NCBI GenBank assembly: GCA_032622095.1 | Contig: CP136069.1 | Span: forward strand, 16,837,273 to 16,901,272 | Length of the DNA: 64,000 nt | Direction: 5' to 3' | Source: Siphonodentalium dalli | Lineage: Eukaryota; Mollusca; Scaphopoda; Gadilida; Siphonodentaliidae | Shown here: positions 22,256 through 33,599 of the stretch, piece by piece | Position numbering within the stretch: the first letter of the stretch is position 1 | How the letters are laid out: every line of letters begins with the position of its first letter | Position numbers and translations under genes: made by a program | Notes under the pieces: model-generated | What the model was told of the DNA's origin: nothing | The model's input: only the letters and a program-made list of their open reading frames with translations | Database searches by the model: none

Positions 22256-23270
22256 AGTATTCCCAGTCCACAACAGCTTGGGATATTGGTTGGCTAGATG
22301 CTGTATTGGACCAAGTTCCGTCCCGTTACTCTTTTATGACATGACTTTACACCATGCCGGAATTATCTTGACTATATATGTGATGTCTTCGGATTAGGTC
22401 AAATGGACGCTTTGCGTATATGAACACAGATGGCACCCTTTCCCAAGCACGACGATATTAAACATACGAATATCAGAGGTCAGTTGAATATCTCAGCAAC
22501 GAGATTTATAAGTATATAAACAAAGCCTTGTTTTCCCGAGTATTTATATTTGTCGCGCTATCATAAAATGTATGTAAATAACATATTAAACGATCGCATC
22601 ATCGCCGATATCCACCAACGTTATGATGTCATCTCCATAATTCGTTATAGGAGATTTTGACGTTCAAATTCCACAACCTCGACAAATGGCAACCGAATTA
22701 AGTCACTTGAACATTTATATCTTCTCAACTGTCATATGTATATGGGGACGGGAATCGGGACATTCATATAGTGAGCTATAGCAAAAGAGATACAAAGAAG
22801 AAGCAGATTGTCTATCATTCAATTTAAAAGATACATAGAAGAAACATTAACAGTTTATGTATCATTCTATTTAAGAGATACATACCCGGTATATTCTTGC
22901 AAAATGAGGGACCTTGAACCACCAAAGGATGGCACGTTAGAATGGCTCAAGTATTATAAAACAATTGAGTCTTCCATTAAAAATATTTTCCACATAAAGA
23001 AGATACTATTTGTCTCGTGAGATGGAAATGTATAGAAGGCCTGTTCAAAAATAGTGGTCACAGTGTGCAGTAAAATGTAGTGTATTCTGACATAGAAGAA
23101 AACAGTCATTAGCGCATGTCCTTTCATGATAATCAAATACTGGCATCTGACAAGGGTACCTTTGCCCAATATAGAGGATTAATTTCTTTCATTTTTTATG
23201 AACACAGTCATAGTATAACGTAAACAAAGTTAAAGCTCGCGCTGTGTCGGACACATGAAGCTGGTATATA
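22256..23270. other. Unassigned intron stretch
   Basis: No exon with a recognisable domain. A small internal duplication ('atcattcaatttaaaagatacat' and 'atcattctatttaagagatacat') lies at 22814-22882. Confidence 0.4.
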
Positions 23271-23274
23271 GCAA

Positions 23275-23665
23275 CGTTTCTGGTAAAGTAATGTGAAACA
23301 CTCCAGTAGGGTGAACAAATAGAAATTGGGAATAATCTTGTCCAAAGTAGTTATTTTTTACGAATATTAATCCAAATTGACAACACACACCGTCATTCTT
23401 ATATATTAATTAAATGCAATGACTCTCGACGGCGAAATCATTTGTGTAAGTTTATCGCCGATATTGCGTCCCGAATCAAGATGTAAATATTTACAATTGA
23501 GCGTAGTTCAGACGATGTTTTCTGTGGAGTGGTGTGGTCGATTTGTTTGAAATTGTCTGCGATGTTAGTAAAATGCTACATTCTTCCAGTTTACATAGCG
23601 CCTCGGTACGAACATATCAATTTCACGAACCCGAACAAGTCCATAATATGTCTTTAAACTGATAT
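23275..23665 (+). repeat. Dispersed repeat family R, copy 1
   Basis: About 390 bp from 'gtgaaacactccagtagggtgaac' to 'acaagtccataatatgtcttta'. Found again at 40550-40935 in the same orientation and at 36810-37045 inverted and shorter. No coding frame; type unknown. Confidence 0.8.
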
Positions 23666-24180
23666 TAGTATTAAGTATAGCACCATGGCCATTTCTTTAA
23701 AACATCTGTATCTTCATGGAGATATAACCAAAATCATAGTCTAACCCACTAGATTTATTTATACAGCTCTTTGTAAAAATCACAATAGTCCTGTTTTATT
23801 TTTGCGAACTAATGTGTTTATGCTGTTCATGTTTTGATCTCAATAAAAAACATTAAATACAAAAACAAAAACAAAAAGCAAAAAAAAGCAAACAAACAAA
23901 CGTCTATCACAACCACGTCGACTCTACGATTTAACAAAAATGAAGTACTCAGTTATTAAATAAATAAATACTTCTTTATTGTTGGGACGAATTAATCGCG
24001 ATAATCAAAATGACAATCACTCTGACAAGGTGAACCACTACTTATAATCCATGAATAAGAATGACGTTTTGTGGTGCCAATTTTGAGATATTTATAAGCA
24101 TATAATTATGTAACACTTTGAGCAAGAATATTCTCTATTCCCAGAAAATTTCCACAGCAGAGGATTCTACATCACTTTAA

Positions 24181-24209
24181 CCTGGACAACGCCGGGTAAC
24201 CCTGCTAGT
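24181..24209 (+). mobile_element. Helitron-like 3' terminus
   Basis: CCTGGACAACGCCGGGTAAC hairpin followed by CCTGCTAG|T (24205-24209). The 5' boundary of this copy was not found. 23666-24180 is A-rich and otherwise unassigned. Confidence 0.5.
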
Positions 24210-24214
24210 AGACT

Positions 24215-24625
24215 ATATAGTATATAACCCATAGAGGCATACTCGTTGCCTGAGAACTATAATGTCGTAAGTCCATTTTTCCATTTCCCGACAATCGAGT
24301 TTGAAATTTCGGATGGTCTGTTTCCGGATATAAACAGTTTGTACATATTGGAAATCGTGACCATATGATGGAAAACATCAATATATACACTAGTGTGGAA
24401 AATCGTGACTAATTATTCGCACGTTTACGATTAAATGACGAAAACGTGTTTGGAGATACGACATTCTGCGCAAATAATAGTCGTCACGATTCCGGATTAT
24501 AATGTCGAAGGAGATACGACACTCTTGCATACATATGCATATATATGTTATGTGTGCAATACTGTCTGTAATATAATACTCACAATTTGTCATTGTATAT
24601 GTACGCAATAAACAATGGACTCAAT
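24215..24625. repeat. Dispersed repeat with 'ggagatacgacatt' motifs, copy 1
   Basis: 'gcctgagaactataatgtcgtaagtccat' and repeated 'ggagatacgacatt' phrases are shared, in inverted arrangement, with 32240-32800. Confidence 0.7.
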
Positions 24626-24661
24626 GTAGTTATGGGTTTTGAATACCTAAATATATATATA

Positions 24662-25578
24662 CTAGAAGGTGACCCGACTTCGTCCGGGCTTTGACCTTGA
24701 ATTGTCTATTTTGAAGGCCAAGGTCAAGAGGGGTCACGATTTGACCCGTCCAAAACACAGTGCCCGAACAAAAGTACCCGACAAAAGTACCCGTCGAAAT
24801 CCATCCGGTTTTATCCGATTTGACCTTGAATTGACCATTTTGAAGGTCAGGTGGGGTCAAACACCAACACCCCAAAAATGGTGGAAATCGGCCCAGCGGA
24901 TACCGGGAAATCGGCCCAGCGGATACCGAGATACCCTATGCATCAAATTTCGTCCGTAAAAATCCGCCAGTTTAACCCGATTTGATTTCCACTCAAGTAT
25001 ATAAACGCGCCTCATATACACACGCTCATTAATTATCAAGTTTCAACGTAAAGATAAATTACCATCGGTGCCCGAGATATCGCCAAGACGTCTGAAACAG
25101 TCAAATGCATCGGCCGTTTAAGCGTTAACGTGATCTAACGTTATGACCTCTAACGACGTCATAGAAGTTACGCATTGTTTTTATCCTGATGGAAGATAGT
25201 ACCACTTCTTCTTGATAATTGAGGCAGATGACTAAAACGGATACATACGCATTATATATCGTTGGAAAGAGGAAACACGAAAGATTCTCACAGTGTCATT
25301 ATTATGACTGGCATTTTATTATTCGCGCTGTTTCGAATCGATTTGTAAGCACCGAACTCAAATGAAAGTCCCGTAACACAGCGTAAAAACAGATTTGACC
25401 TCGGCACGTGAAAAGTTGACCTCGGATCTGAAAATCAATAGGCCTATGTTACTCCTGACCCGGAAATACCCCCACATACCAAGTTTCATCGAAATCGGGT
25501 CGGCCGTTTTCGAGTTCATCGATTACACACACACAAACAAACAAACAAACAAACAGATCTTCCAAAATATATAATAGA
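24662..25578 (-). mobile_element. Helitron-like element, first member of a concatemer
   Basis: The minus-strand 3' end is CTAG (24662-24665), preceded by a hairpin CCCGGACGAAGTCGGG. It is the same 3' family as the element ending at 6993. The 5' end on the minus strand is TCTATTATATATTTTGGAAG with (TTTG)n and (GTGT)n tracts just inside. 917 bp, no Rep/helicase frame. 'ttgaccttgaattg..ttttgaagg' is repeated inside. It abuts the next member at 25578/25579 with no spacer. Confidence 0.65.
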
Positions 25579-26457
25579 CTAGCCGATGAGCCCGACGTTG
25601 TCCGGGCTATTCAAAAGCCAATTTCCAAGTCAATAGCTCCACCCGTTTCCTATATCCGGTCTGCGCATGCGCGAAGCTGGCGTCGCACGGACTCGGCGAC
25701 CAGATAAAATTCGTATCCGGGGCAAGATACATTCACATAACAAATTTCAAGTCGATAGCTCCACCGTTTCCGAGATCTCGTCTGCGCATGCGCGAAGCTG
25801 GCGTCGCACGGGCTCGGCGACCCGATAACATTCGTATCCGGGGCAAGATACATTCACATAGCAAATTTCAAGTCGATAGCTCCACCCGTTTCCGAGATCT
25901 CGTCTGCGCATGCGCGAAGCTGGCGTCGCACGGGCTCGCCGACCCGATAAAATTCGTACTCGGGGCAAGATACATTCACATAACAAATTTCAAGTCGATA
26001 GCTCCACCCGTTTCCGAGATCTGGTCTGCGCATGCGCGAAGCTGGCGTCACACGTGCTCGGCGACCCGATAAAATTCGTATCCGGGGCAAGACACATTCA
26101 CATACCAAATTTCAAGTCGATAGCTCCACCCGTTGCGGAGATCTCGTCTGCGCATGCGCGAAGCTGGCGTCGCACGGGCTCGGCGACCCGATAAAATTCG
26201 CATCCGGGGCAAGATACATTCACATACCAAATATCAAGTCGATAGCTCCACCTGTTTCCGAGATCTCGTCTGCGCATGCGCGAAGCGGGCGCCGCACGGG
26301 CTCGCCAATACGACAACGTTCACCGCCTGGTCAAACTACACACACGTACCAAGTTTCGTCCCGATCGGTCGAGAATCGTAGATTTGTATAAATGACAGAC
26401 AGACAGACAGACAAACAAACAAACATACAGACAGAGGTCGTCAAAATATATAATAGA
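25579..26457 (-). mobile_element. Helitron-like concatemer member 2 (six 122-bp units)
   Basis: The minus-strand 3' end has hairpin GCCCGGACAACGTCGGGC, then CTCATCGGCTAG. The 5' end reads TCTATTATATATTTTGACG followed by CTGT/TTTG tracts. The interior is six 122-bp GC-rich units, each with TGCGCATGCGCG. 879 bp. Long frames on both strands follow the repeat and have no domain. Confidence 0.7.
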
Positions 26458-27005
26458 CTAGCCGATGAGCCCGACGTTGTCCGGGCTATTCAAAAACCAA
26501 ATTTTGTTGTCCGGGCTATTCAAAAACCAAATTTCAAGTCGATAGCTCTACCCGTTTCCGAGATCTGGTCTGCGCATGCGCGAAGCTGGCGTCGCACGGG
26601 TTCGGCGACCCGATACAATTCGTATCCGGGGCAAGATACATTCACATACCAAATTTCAAGTCGATAGCTCCACCCGTTTCCGATATCTCGTCTGCGCATG
26701 CGCGAAGCTGGCGTCGCACGGGCTCGGCGACCCGATAAAATTCGTATCCGGGGCAAGATACATTCACATAGCGAATTTCAAGTCGATAGCTCCACCCGTT
26801 TCCGAGATCTCGTCTGCGCATGCGCGAAGCGGGCGCCGCGCGGGCTCGCCAATACGACAACGTTCACCGCCTGGTCAAACTACACACACGTACCAAGTTT
26901 CGTCCCGATCGGTCGAGAATCGTAGATTTGTATAAATGACAGACAGACAGACAGACAGACAAACAAACATACATACAGACAGAGGTCTTCAAAATATATA
27001 TGAGA
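26458..27005 (-). mobile_element. Helitron-like concatemer member 3
   Basis: Same ends as member 2, three 122-bp units, 548 bp. The 3' region carries a local duplication of 'ttgtccgggctattcaaaaaccaaattt'. Confidence 0.7.
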
Positions 27006-27523
27006 CTAGCCGATGAGCCCGACGTTGTCCGGGCTATTCAAAAAACAAATTTCAAGTCGATAGCTCTACCCGTTTCCGAAATCTGGTCTGCGCATGCGCG
27101 AAGCTGGCGTCGCACGGGCTCGGCGACCCGATAAAATTCGTATCCGGGGCAAGATACATTAACATAGCAAATTTCAAGTCGATAGCTCTACCCGTTTCCG
27201 AGATCTGGTCTGCGCATGCGCGAATCTGGCGTCGCACGGGCTCGGCGACCCGATAAAATTCGCATCCGGGGCAAGATACATTCACATACCAAATATCAAG
27301 TCGATAGCTCCACCCGTTTCCGAGATCTCGTCTGCGCATGCGCGAAGCGGGCGCCGCACGGGCTCGCCAATACGACAACGTTCACCGCCTGGTCAAACTA
27401 CACACACGTACCAAGTTTCGTCCCGATCGGTCGAGAATCGTAGATTTGTATAAATGACAGACAGACAAACAGACAAACAAACAAACATACATACAGACAG
27501 AGGTCTTCAAAATATATATGAGA
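27006..27523 (-). mobile_element. Helitron-like concatemer member 4
   Basis: Same ends, three 122-bp units, 518 bp. Joined head-to-tail to its neighbours at CTAG|TC junctions 27005/27006 and 27523/27524. Confidence 0.7.
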
Positions 27524-28036
27524 CTAGCCGATGAGCCCGACGTTGTCCGGGCTCTTCAAAAGCCAAATTTCCAAGTCGATAGCTCCACCCGTTTCCGATA
27601 TCCGGTCTGCGCATGCGCGAAGCTGGCGTCGCACGGACTCGGCGACCAGATAAAATTCGTATCCGGGGCAAGATACATTCACATAACAAATTTCAAGTCG
27701 ATAGCTCCACCGTTTCCGAGATCTCGTCTGCGCATGCGCGAAGCTGGCGTCGCACGGGCTCGGCGACCCGATAACATTCGTATCCGGGGCAAGATACATT
27801 CACATAGCAAATTTCAAGTCGATAGCTCCACCCGTTTCCGAGATCTCGTCTGCGCATGCGCGAAGCTGGCGTCGCACGGGCTCGCCGACCCGATAAAATT
27901 CGTACTCGGGGCAAGATACATTCACATAACAAATTTCAAGTCGATAGCTCCACCCGTTTCCGAGATCTGGTCTGCGCATGCGCGAAGCTGGCGTCGCACG
28001 GGCTCGGCGACCCGATAAAATTCTCATCCGGGGCAA
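27524..28036 (-). mobile_element. Helitron-like concatemer member 5, truncated
   Basis: Begins like member 2 and shares its private variants (for example a missing C in 'ccaccgtttccg' and 'cgtactcgggg'), so it is a recent copy of that member. After four units it breaks into unrelated sequence and lacks the CTGT/TTTG tract end. Confidence 0.7.
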
Positions 28037-28069
28037 GACGCGCCCAGCCGCGATCGGCGCGATATGGTA

Positions 28070-29060
28070 ACGTACTACATATATATACGCGCGTTCACAT
28101 ACGTTACTCTATCGAACTATTGAGTACGACTATTTAATACGGGGACGTAGCACCTCATATGGGGTTTGGTTTTTTTGGGGGGGGGGGGTCTTTATGTTTA
28201 AACAGGGATGTGTCAAATGAAATGTGGTCTCTATGTTGGGGGGGGCAATGTCTTATATTACATTGATAAATAATCGGAAATGAAGACTTTGTTCGATAGG
28301 AACACTTCTATTTATCACAGATATGTGTGTGTGAGTGGGGGCGCTCTAGTGTTTAATTCAGGGACGTAACAAAATGGGTACACTGTGCGCCGGGGTACTG
28401 TTTTATATACGTGGATAGCCACCGCAAATGGCTATTTTGTGTTGGGGCATACTCATGTTTGATACAAGGACACATTAGCGGTAATGGTTTATCTGGGGCT
28501 ACATATATTTAATGCAGTGTTGTATTACTGGAAATGGGGGCACTTATTGGGGGATAGCAATTCCGTTCAACACGAGAGTGAATACTTGAAATGAAGCATG
28601 TGTTTTGAATGGGAGCGCTTCTATTTGATGCAGGGATGTATAATTCGGTTTATGACCCCGGCTTTTTAATACAGGGACGATAGTACCATAATTGTGGTTC
28701 GGTTGGGCGGCATACTTATGTTTAATGAAGGGATGTGTCTCCGGAAATGGGGGTCTATGTGGGGGATACTTTCTATTACATTGATAAATTATTAGAAATA
28801 AAGTGTTTTGGGCAGGAACATTTCTATTTAATACAGGGCTGTGTGTTTGTAGGGGCGAACAACTGTTTAATGCAGGGGTGTATCAAAGTGGGGACCATGT
28901 GCATGGGGCTACTGCTTTTAATGCAGGGGTATTTGCCAGAAATTGCTACTTTGCATTGGGGCATACTTATGTTGGACACAATGACCGATAATGGAGTCTG
29001 TGGTGCTTACTTATAATTAAGGCAGTGGTGTGATAACGGAAATACGGCTCAATGTTGGGG
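28070..29060. repeat. Highly diverged ~80-bp repeat array
   Basis: About a dozen units share 'tttaatacagggatgtgt..ggaaatgggg....ggggcatacttatg'. Frames here have no domain. Similarity of 'cagggatgtg' to the hAT terminus at 3157 may be coincidence. Confidence 0.65.
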
Positions 29061-29079
29061 GTGGCAATGCCTTCTACTG

Positions 29080-30075
29080 CATGGATGAATACCTGGAAAT
29101 GTATTTCACCACCTACGCACAACTATGGGTCATAAAGTTAAGTTATTTGAGTAGGTCTATCATCCACGCACCTAGAATTGATGGACGCAACTGTCATTTT
29201 CAAGAGATAACCACGGATGCACAGATGCACCAGTACCATGAAATCACGTGAGTAAATTATAGTATCTGGCCGATACTATAATTTAATCACGTGATTTCAT
29301 GGTACTGGTTCATCTGAGGCTATATTGCACCACCCACCCACATCTAAGAGTCATAAAGTGCAGTTATTTACTCCATCCAAGCATCTAATGATGATGGGAC
29401 GCATCTGGGATTTCCAGAAATAAGTGATCACAGGATCAGATACTATGCGTGATCACGAGAGTTGATGGTCCTGACGTATTTGAGGCTATATTGCACGATC
29501 TACGCACAATAGTGCGTCATTATGTGTGGTTATTTGGTCAGGTACACCAGCCAAGCCTCTAACTATTATGGGACGCAGTTGGGTTTTTCAGAAATAGGTC
29601 ACCACGGGAGAAGATACTATGATTGATGAACGATATTTGATGGTTCGTTCTGATGTGTTTGATCTTATATTGCACCACATACGCACAAGTGTGCGTCATA
29701 GAGTGCAGTTATTTGGGCAGGTGCACCACCCTAGCAACTAAAAATGATGGGACGCAGCTGGGGTTTTCAGAAATAGGTCACCACGGGAGAAGATACCATG
29801 CGCGATCACGATATTTGATGGTTCTGACGTGTTTGACCTTATATTGCCCCACATACGCACAACTGTGCGTCATGCAGTGGAGTTATTTGGGCAGGTACAC
29901 AACCCTAGCATCTAAGAATGATGGGACGCAGCTGGTATTTTCAGAAATAGGTCACCACGGGAGAAGATAGTATGATTGATGAACGATATGTGATGGTTCT
30001 GACGTGTTTGATCTTATATTGCACCACATACGCACAAGTGTGCGTAATAGAGTGCAGTTATTTGGGCAGGTGCCA
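29080..30075. repeat. ~173-180-bp tandem satellite
   Basis: About six units of 'tatattgcaccacatacgcacaactgtgcgtcata.agtgcagttatttgggcaggt...gggacgcagctgg.ttttcagaaataggtcaccacgggagaagata'. The best units are at 29500-30075. Confidence 0.9.
29224..29314. repeat. 91-bp near-perfect palindrome
   Basis: The left arm starts GATGCACCAGTACCATGAAA and the right arm ends in its complement. Arms of about 43 nt with few mismatches surround a centre at 'ctggc'. It interrupts the ~175-bp satellite. Confidence 0.9.
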
Positions 30076-30084
30076 CTTTAGTGA

Positions 30085-30560
30085 AAGAAACGTACACAAA
30101 ACGTAGAGCAGCACAGTTCTTGATGAATAAAAAGTTTTCGTCGGATATGTTCAGGCAGTCTGATATGTCGAGGAACTCTAAGTTGTGCAATGCTGGTAAA
30201 AAGCACAGAGTTCCGATTGCACATCCAGCTATGTTTCAAGAAATCAGTTTATTGGCTTGAATTAAGCCGTGGGTGATACATAATTCAATGTCCTGAACAG
30301 GGGCGTCTATCGTTGCGTAAGCTATCTCGAATCGACGGAATGATTTTTAATGTCTCATTATGATCTGAAGGCCCTGTGCACCCAACATCAAAACATACGG
30401 GAACTCTAAGATTTTCCATAAATGAGAAGAATCTCTTACGATACGGTTGATGCGTTTGCAAGTCAGTGAAACATTGGTCACAAGCTCGTACAATGAGATG
30501 TTTTCTAGAATGATGATGATGATTTCGTCAGGAAGATCTAATATACCCGGAGCGTCCGAC
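30085..30560 (-). pseudogene. F-box/leucine-rich-repeat protein, broken copy
   Basis: On the minus strand, after a TTTATTCCAG acceptor-like site (30561-30570), the frame reads ILDLPDEIIIIILENISLYE, then VSLTCKRINRIVRDSSHLWK. This is a clear F-box (LPxEI, VC/TCKxxxxIxxDxxLWK), the motif that docks substrate receptors to Skp1 in SCF ubiquitin ligases. Beyond a stop at 30347-30349 the same frame continues with protein-like sequence, meets a second stop at 30236-30238, and then encodes LHNLEFLDISDCLNISDENF, a typical FBXL leucine-rich repeat. Two stops without a frameshift show a decayed F-box/LRR gene segment. It ends where the satellite begins near 30075. It lies in an intron of the TSP1-lectin gene, on the same strand. 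A short exon ending before the first stop cannot be fully excluded. Confidence 0.8.
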
Positions 30561-30599
30561 CTGGAATAAAACAACGTTCCTAAACAAAATCACCCACCC

Positions 30600-31100
30600 C
30601 CCCCCCCCCCCAGAAAAAATAGACATAATTCTGTATCCTTGGCCCCAGAAAAAATGAACAGCATTTAGTTTATAGGCGTTTGCCAGGATTTCTTGTCCCA
30701 TCCGTTCCCAAACAAAATATCGCGTGCTGGGGGTTATGAGGCCGTTATGATACGATTAATGATACTTTATGATGTCATGGTGGTCGAATATGCCCAAGAA
30801 GCTATTTTACCCACTCATTCATACAGATAACTAGCACAAAATATTATTTTGCGCCATCAAAACTTGCGTCCAAGATGTTTTGCTTGAAGCCGAATACCAG
30901 TTAATTCGGGGGTATGAATCCCGCGAACGGCTTCAAAACACCCTGAATCCCGCGTACTGAAAATGGGGGGGGCGATACCCTCCTATGTGCCACATTAGAA
31001 AAGAAAACAGATAGCTATAACCAAAGCAATCACACAGAAACCAACATTAAATAATATTCAAACTATAAGTCAACAAGTACCAATACTCCAGTTAAAATAG
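30600..31100. other. Unassigned stretch with C and G runs
   Basis: A C16 tract at about 30596-30611. No exon or recognised repeat otherwise. Confidence 0.4.
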
Positions 31101-31109
31101 ACGGATGGA

Positions 31110-31600
31110 ACCTAAAGTTGAACGACCTGTATTTTCATATACATGTACCAAATTTGAAAACAGCTAGACAAAGGTTATCTTCCGGAAAATCAAACTAATT
31201 GGCGAATTCTAAGTCAACAATGACCTTCATTCCGGTAAGAATAGACCTGTATATTGTATGCTAGTAATCTCACATACCAAATTTCATTCCAATCATTACA
31301 AACTTACTAAAATTATCATCCGGAAACGACAATCGAGTGCACATTTCAACTAAAAGGGCCCGTAACTCTGGTGAAAATTAGAGGGCGGAATTTTATCAGA
31401 GTTACGGGCCCTTTTGGTTGAAATTCGAACTGGACCTATATTTTGTGACAGTAAATTCACATACCAATTTCATTGAATTCAGTCCATCCTCAATAAAGAT
31501 ATCATCGGGAAACACAAAAAAGCGAACGGTCATTCGGTTAGACGGACGGACGGACGAACCAATAATGATACATTCCGTTTTTTTAAACGACATATACATG
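31110..31600. repeat. Inverted-repeat element with GGGCCC core arms
   Basis: 'aaaagggcccgtaactctg' (31351-31369) and its complement (31398-31416) form a hairpin with ~35-nt arms. Similar flanks in opposite orientation extend to each side ('acataccaaatttcat', 'cggttagacggacggacgg'). Such phrases are widespread in mollusc genomes; the family name is unknown to me. Confidence 0.65.
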
Positions 31601-31734
31601 TTTATGGGGGGGGTGGAACATTAGATATTAGCAAATTGAAATATCAGTCTGAAAGGTATGTTGAAATTATTCTGGAAGTTCAAATACTGAAACATTTCAT
31701 TTTATTTTTGGCCAACATCATGTGCATATATTCA

Positions 31735-32215
31735 GGGTTGGGAGATACGGCATTTTGACGGTGTTTTAATACCCTCATATACTTGGTTGTTTAATACACT
31801 CATACATTTCGGGTGCACTGTTAGTCTCGTATACCTGGGTAATACCCTTGTATACTTGGTGTTTTAATATAAAAGACCCAGTTTACAAGGGTATGACCTG
31901 ACCTGTTAACATCATAGTATCATATACTTGGCTATTTCAAACCATGGTAGGTAACCGTGGTACACGTCTGATGACAAAGACCATGTACTGTGGTATGCCA
32001 AGGTTTGTTTTATTATGTAACATGGTGTACTGTGGTGTACTGTGGCATTGTGAACACTAAATGCACAATGTATGTACTGGGGACAACCCACGGTTTACTC
32101 AGGTATATCATGATTGGTACGAGGGTATGGTGCTGAGGTACAATGACACTCTACTGGGTTTATTAGAAAAGTACCTAGGTACACCATGACTTGTATACTA
32201 TTGAGAAAATATACA
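31735..32215. repeat. Short degenerate repeats of 'taatacccttgtatacttgg'
   Basis: The phrases recur with changes at 31760-31890 and more loosely to 32190, with many 'gtac' steps. No coding content. Confidence 0.5.
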
Positions 32216-32239
32216 TTTTGTATAGAAGACTTGCAACAA

Positions 32240-32890
32240 CCACACGTGCTTTAATGTCGTATCTCCATAACGTCACAACGAGCGAACTGGAGCTTGCATT
32301 ATCGTCAGTGCAATATTGTCGTATCTCCAGTATTGCACATAAGATGCTTCATATATAATACCATGCGTTAAAACAGACATAGTTATTCGACTAAACATTT
32401 CTAAATACAACATAACAAACCACTAATTAACAAGTATGAGATAAATATTGAAAAAATATGATTTTCTAGCGATACCTTTTCATCCAAACTTCCGAATCCG
32501 TCATTCGTCAAAGTGTGCCCACGTGACGATTGTGGGTGATGCAATTGGCCAAGGAGATACGACATTATAGAACGGAACAAATATTGCGCACATGGACTTA
32601 CAACAATAATGCACATCATTTAACATGTATACTGGGTGCGAATGCACGTTTCATGGGCATCATTCGAAAGAGAATTCCGAGACGATTCCAACGATACCAA
32701 TATCTCATTTTCCCGCCAAAATGGACTTACGACATTATAGTTCTCAGGCAACGTACTGTCCAGTTAATTCACTGATTTCCATAAACTACCTGAATATCAT
32801 AATGATTATTTGGAGTATATAACCACTCATCTTCTCAACCAAATATTCATTCAGTTATAATCTACTCGTTGCAAAGTTTCGTCGTGATCG
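32240..32890. repeat. Dispersed repeat with 'ggagatacgacatt' motifs, copy 2
   Basis: Shares 'ccaaaatggacttacgacattatagttctcaggcaacg' (inverted) with 24245-24290. The tail 32767-32890 ('ctgatttccataaactacctgaatatcataatg') is shared with 37148-37258. Confidence 0.7.
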
Positions 32891-32974
32891 TCTTTATCTA
32901 TCGTCTATATTTGCGAATGTCTGTATGTCTGCCTGTCTATAGAAATTCACAGGGGACTATCTAGATGGCACCAA

Positions 32975-33536
32975 TGAGACTACGAAAATTGGAAAATTCG
33001 ATATCCGGCCCCTAATTTGGTCGAAATCTTGGAAAATTTCTGGAAACGTGTCATTTTGCTTGTATAGTTGGGGGCCACCATACGGTAGGAATTATCCGGT
33101 CAAAATCTGGCAAAACTAAGAAAATGGAAAATTCTACTTTTGGTCTCTAATTTGGTCTAAATTTTTGGTGTCATTTTGATTGTATGGTCGGGAGCCACCA
33201 TACGGTACTCTTTATCCGACAAAATCGGGCCAAAACTACGTAAAACTAGAAAATTCGATTTTGACCCCTAATTTGGTCGAATTTTTTGGCAACTTTTTGG
33301 TGTCATTTTGCTTGTATTGTGGAGTGCCACACCATACGGTGGCATTTATCCGGTTAAAATGAGACCAAAACTATGAAAACTGGAAAACTAGATTTTTGAC
33401 CCATAATTTGGTCGAACTTTTGGCAATTTCTGGAAACTCTTTGGTGTCATTTTTATTGTATGGTCGGTGGCTACACAACTGTAGTTTTTATCCGGTAAAA
33501 ATCGGGCCAAAACTAGGAAAACTGGAACGTTCAAGT
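32975..33536. repeat. ~147-bp tandem repeat, four units
   Basis: Units read 'gaaaattcgatttttgacccctaatttggtcgaa...ttggtgtcattttgcttgtatggtcgggagccaccatacggtag...tttatccggtcaaaatcgggccaaaacta'. Confidence 0.9.
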
Positions 33537-33571
33537 TTAGCCAGTTGTCCACGACGACCAATGACAATTAA
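33537..33571 (-). pseudogene. Truncated TSP1 exon (first ~35 bp)
   Basis: After the same TCCCAGCAG acceptor context as repeats B and C, the minus strand reads codons for NCHWSSWTTG and then a stop, where homology ends in the ~147-bp array. The upstream intron flank ('acaggtatacatgtatgtgaggctttgcgtattcttaacta') matches the flanks of B and C. It is the broken third member of a local exon duplication. Confidence 0.8.
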
Positions 33572-33599
33572 CTGCTGGGACAGGTATACATGTATGTGA

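Noticed and set aside
25650-28018. Many overlapping Arg/Ala/His-rich frames on both strands, up to 166 codons
   Set aside because: They repeat with the 122-bp unit of the Helitron-like concatemer. 122 is not a multiple of three, so each frame covers only two or three units, and both strands are open because of CpG-rich, stop-poor sequence.
33180-33599. Short frames in the ~147-bp array as genes
   Set aside because: They follow the tandem repeat and have no domain. Only the 35-bp TSP1 remnant at the edge is real exon-derived sequence.
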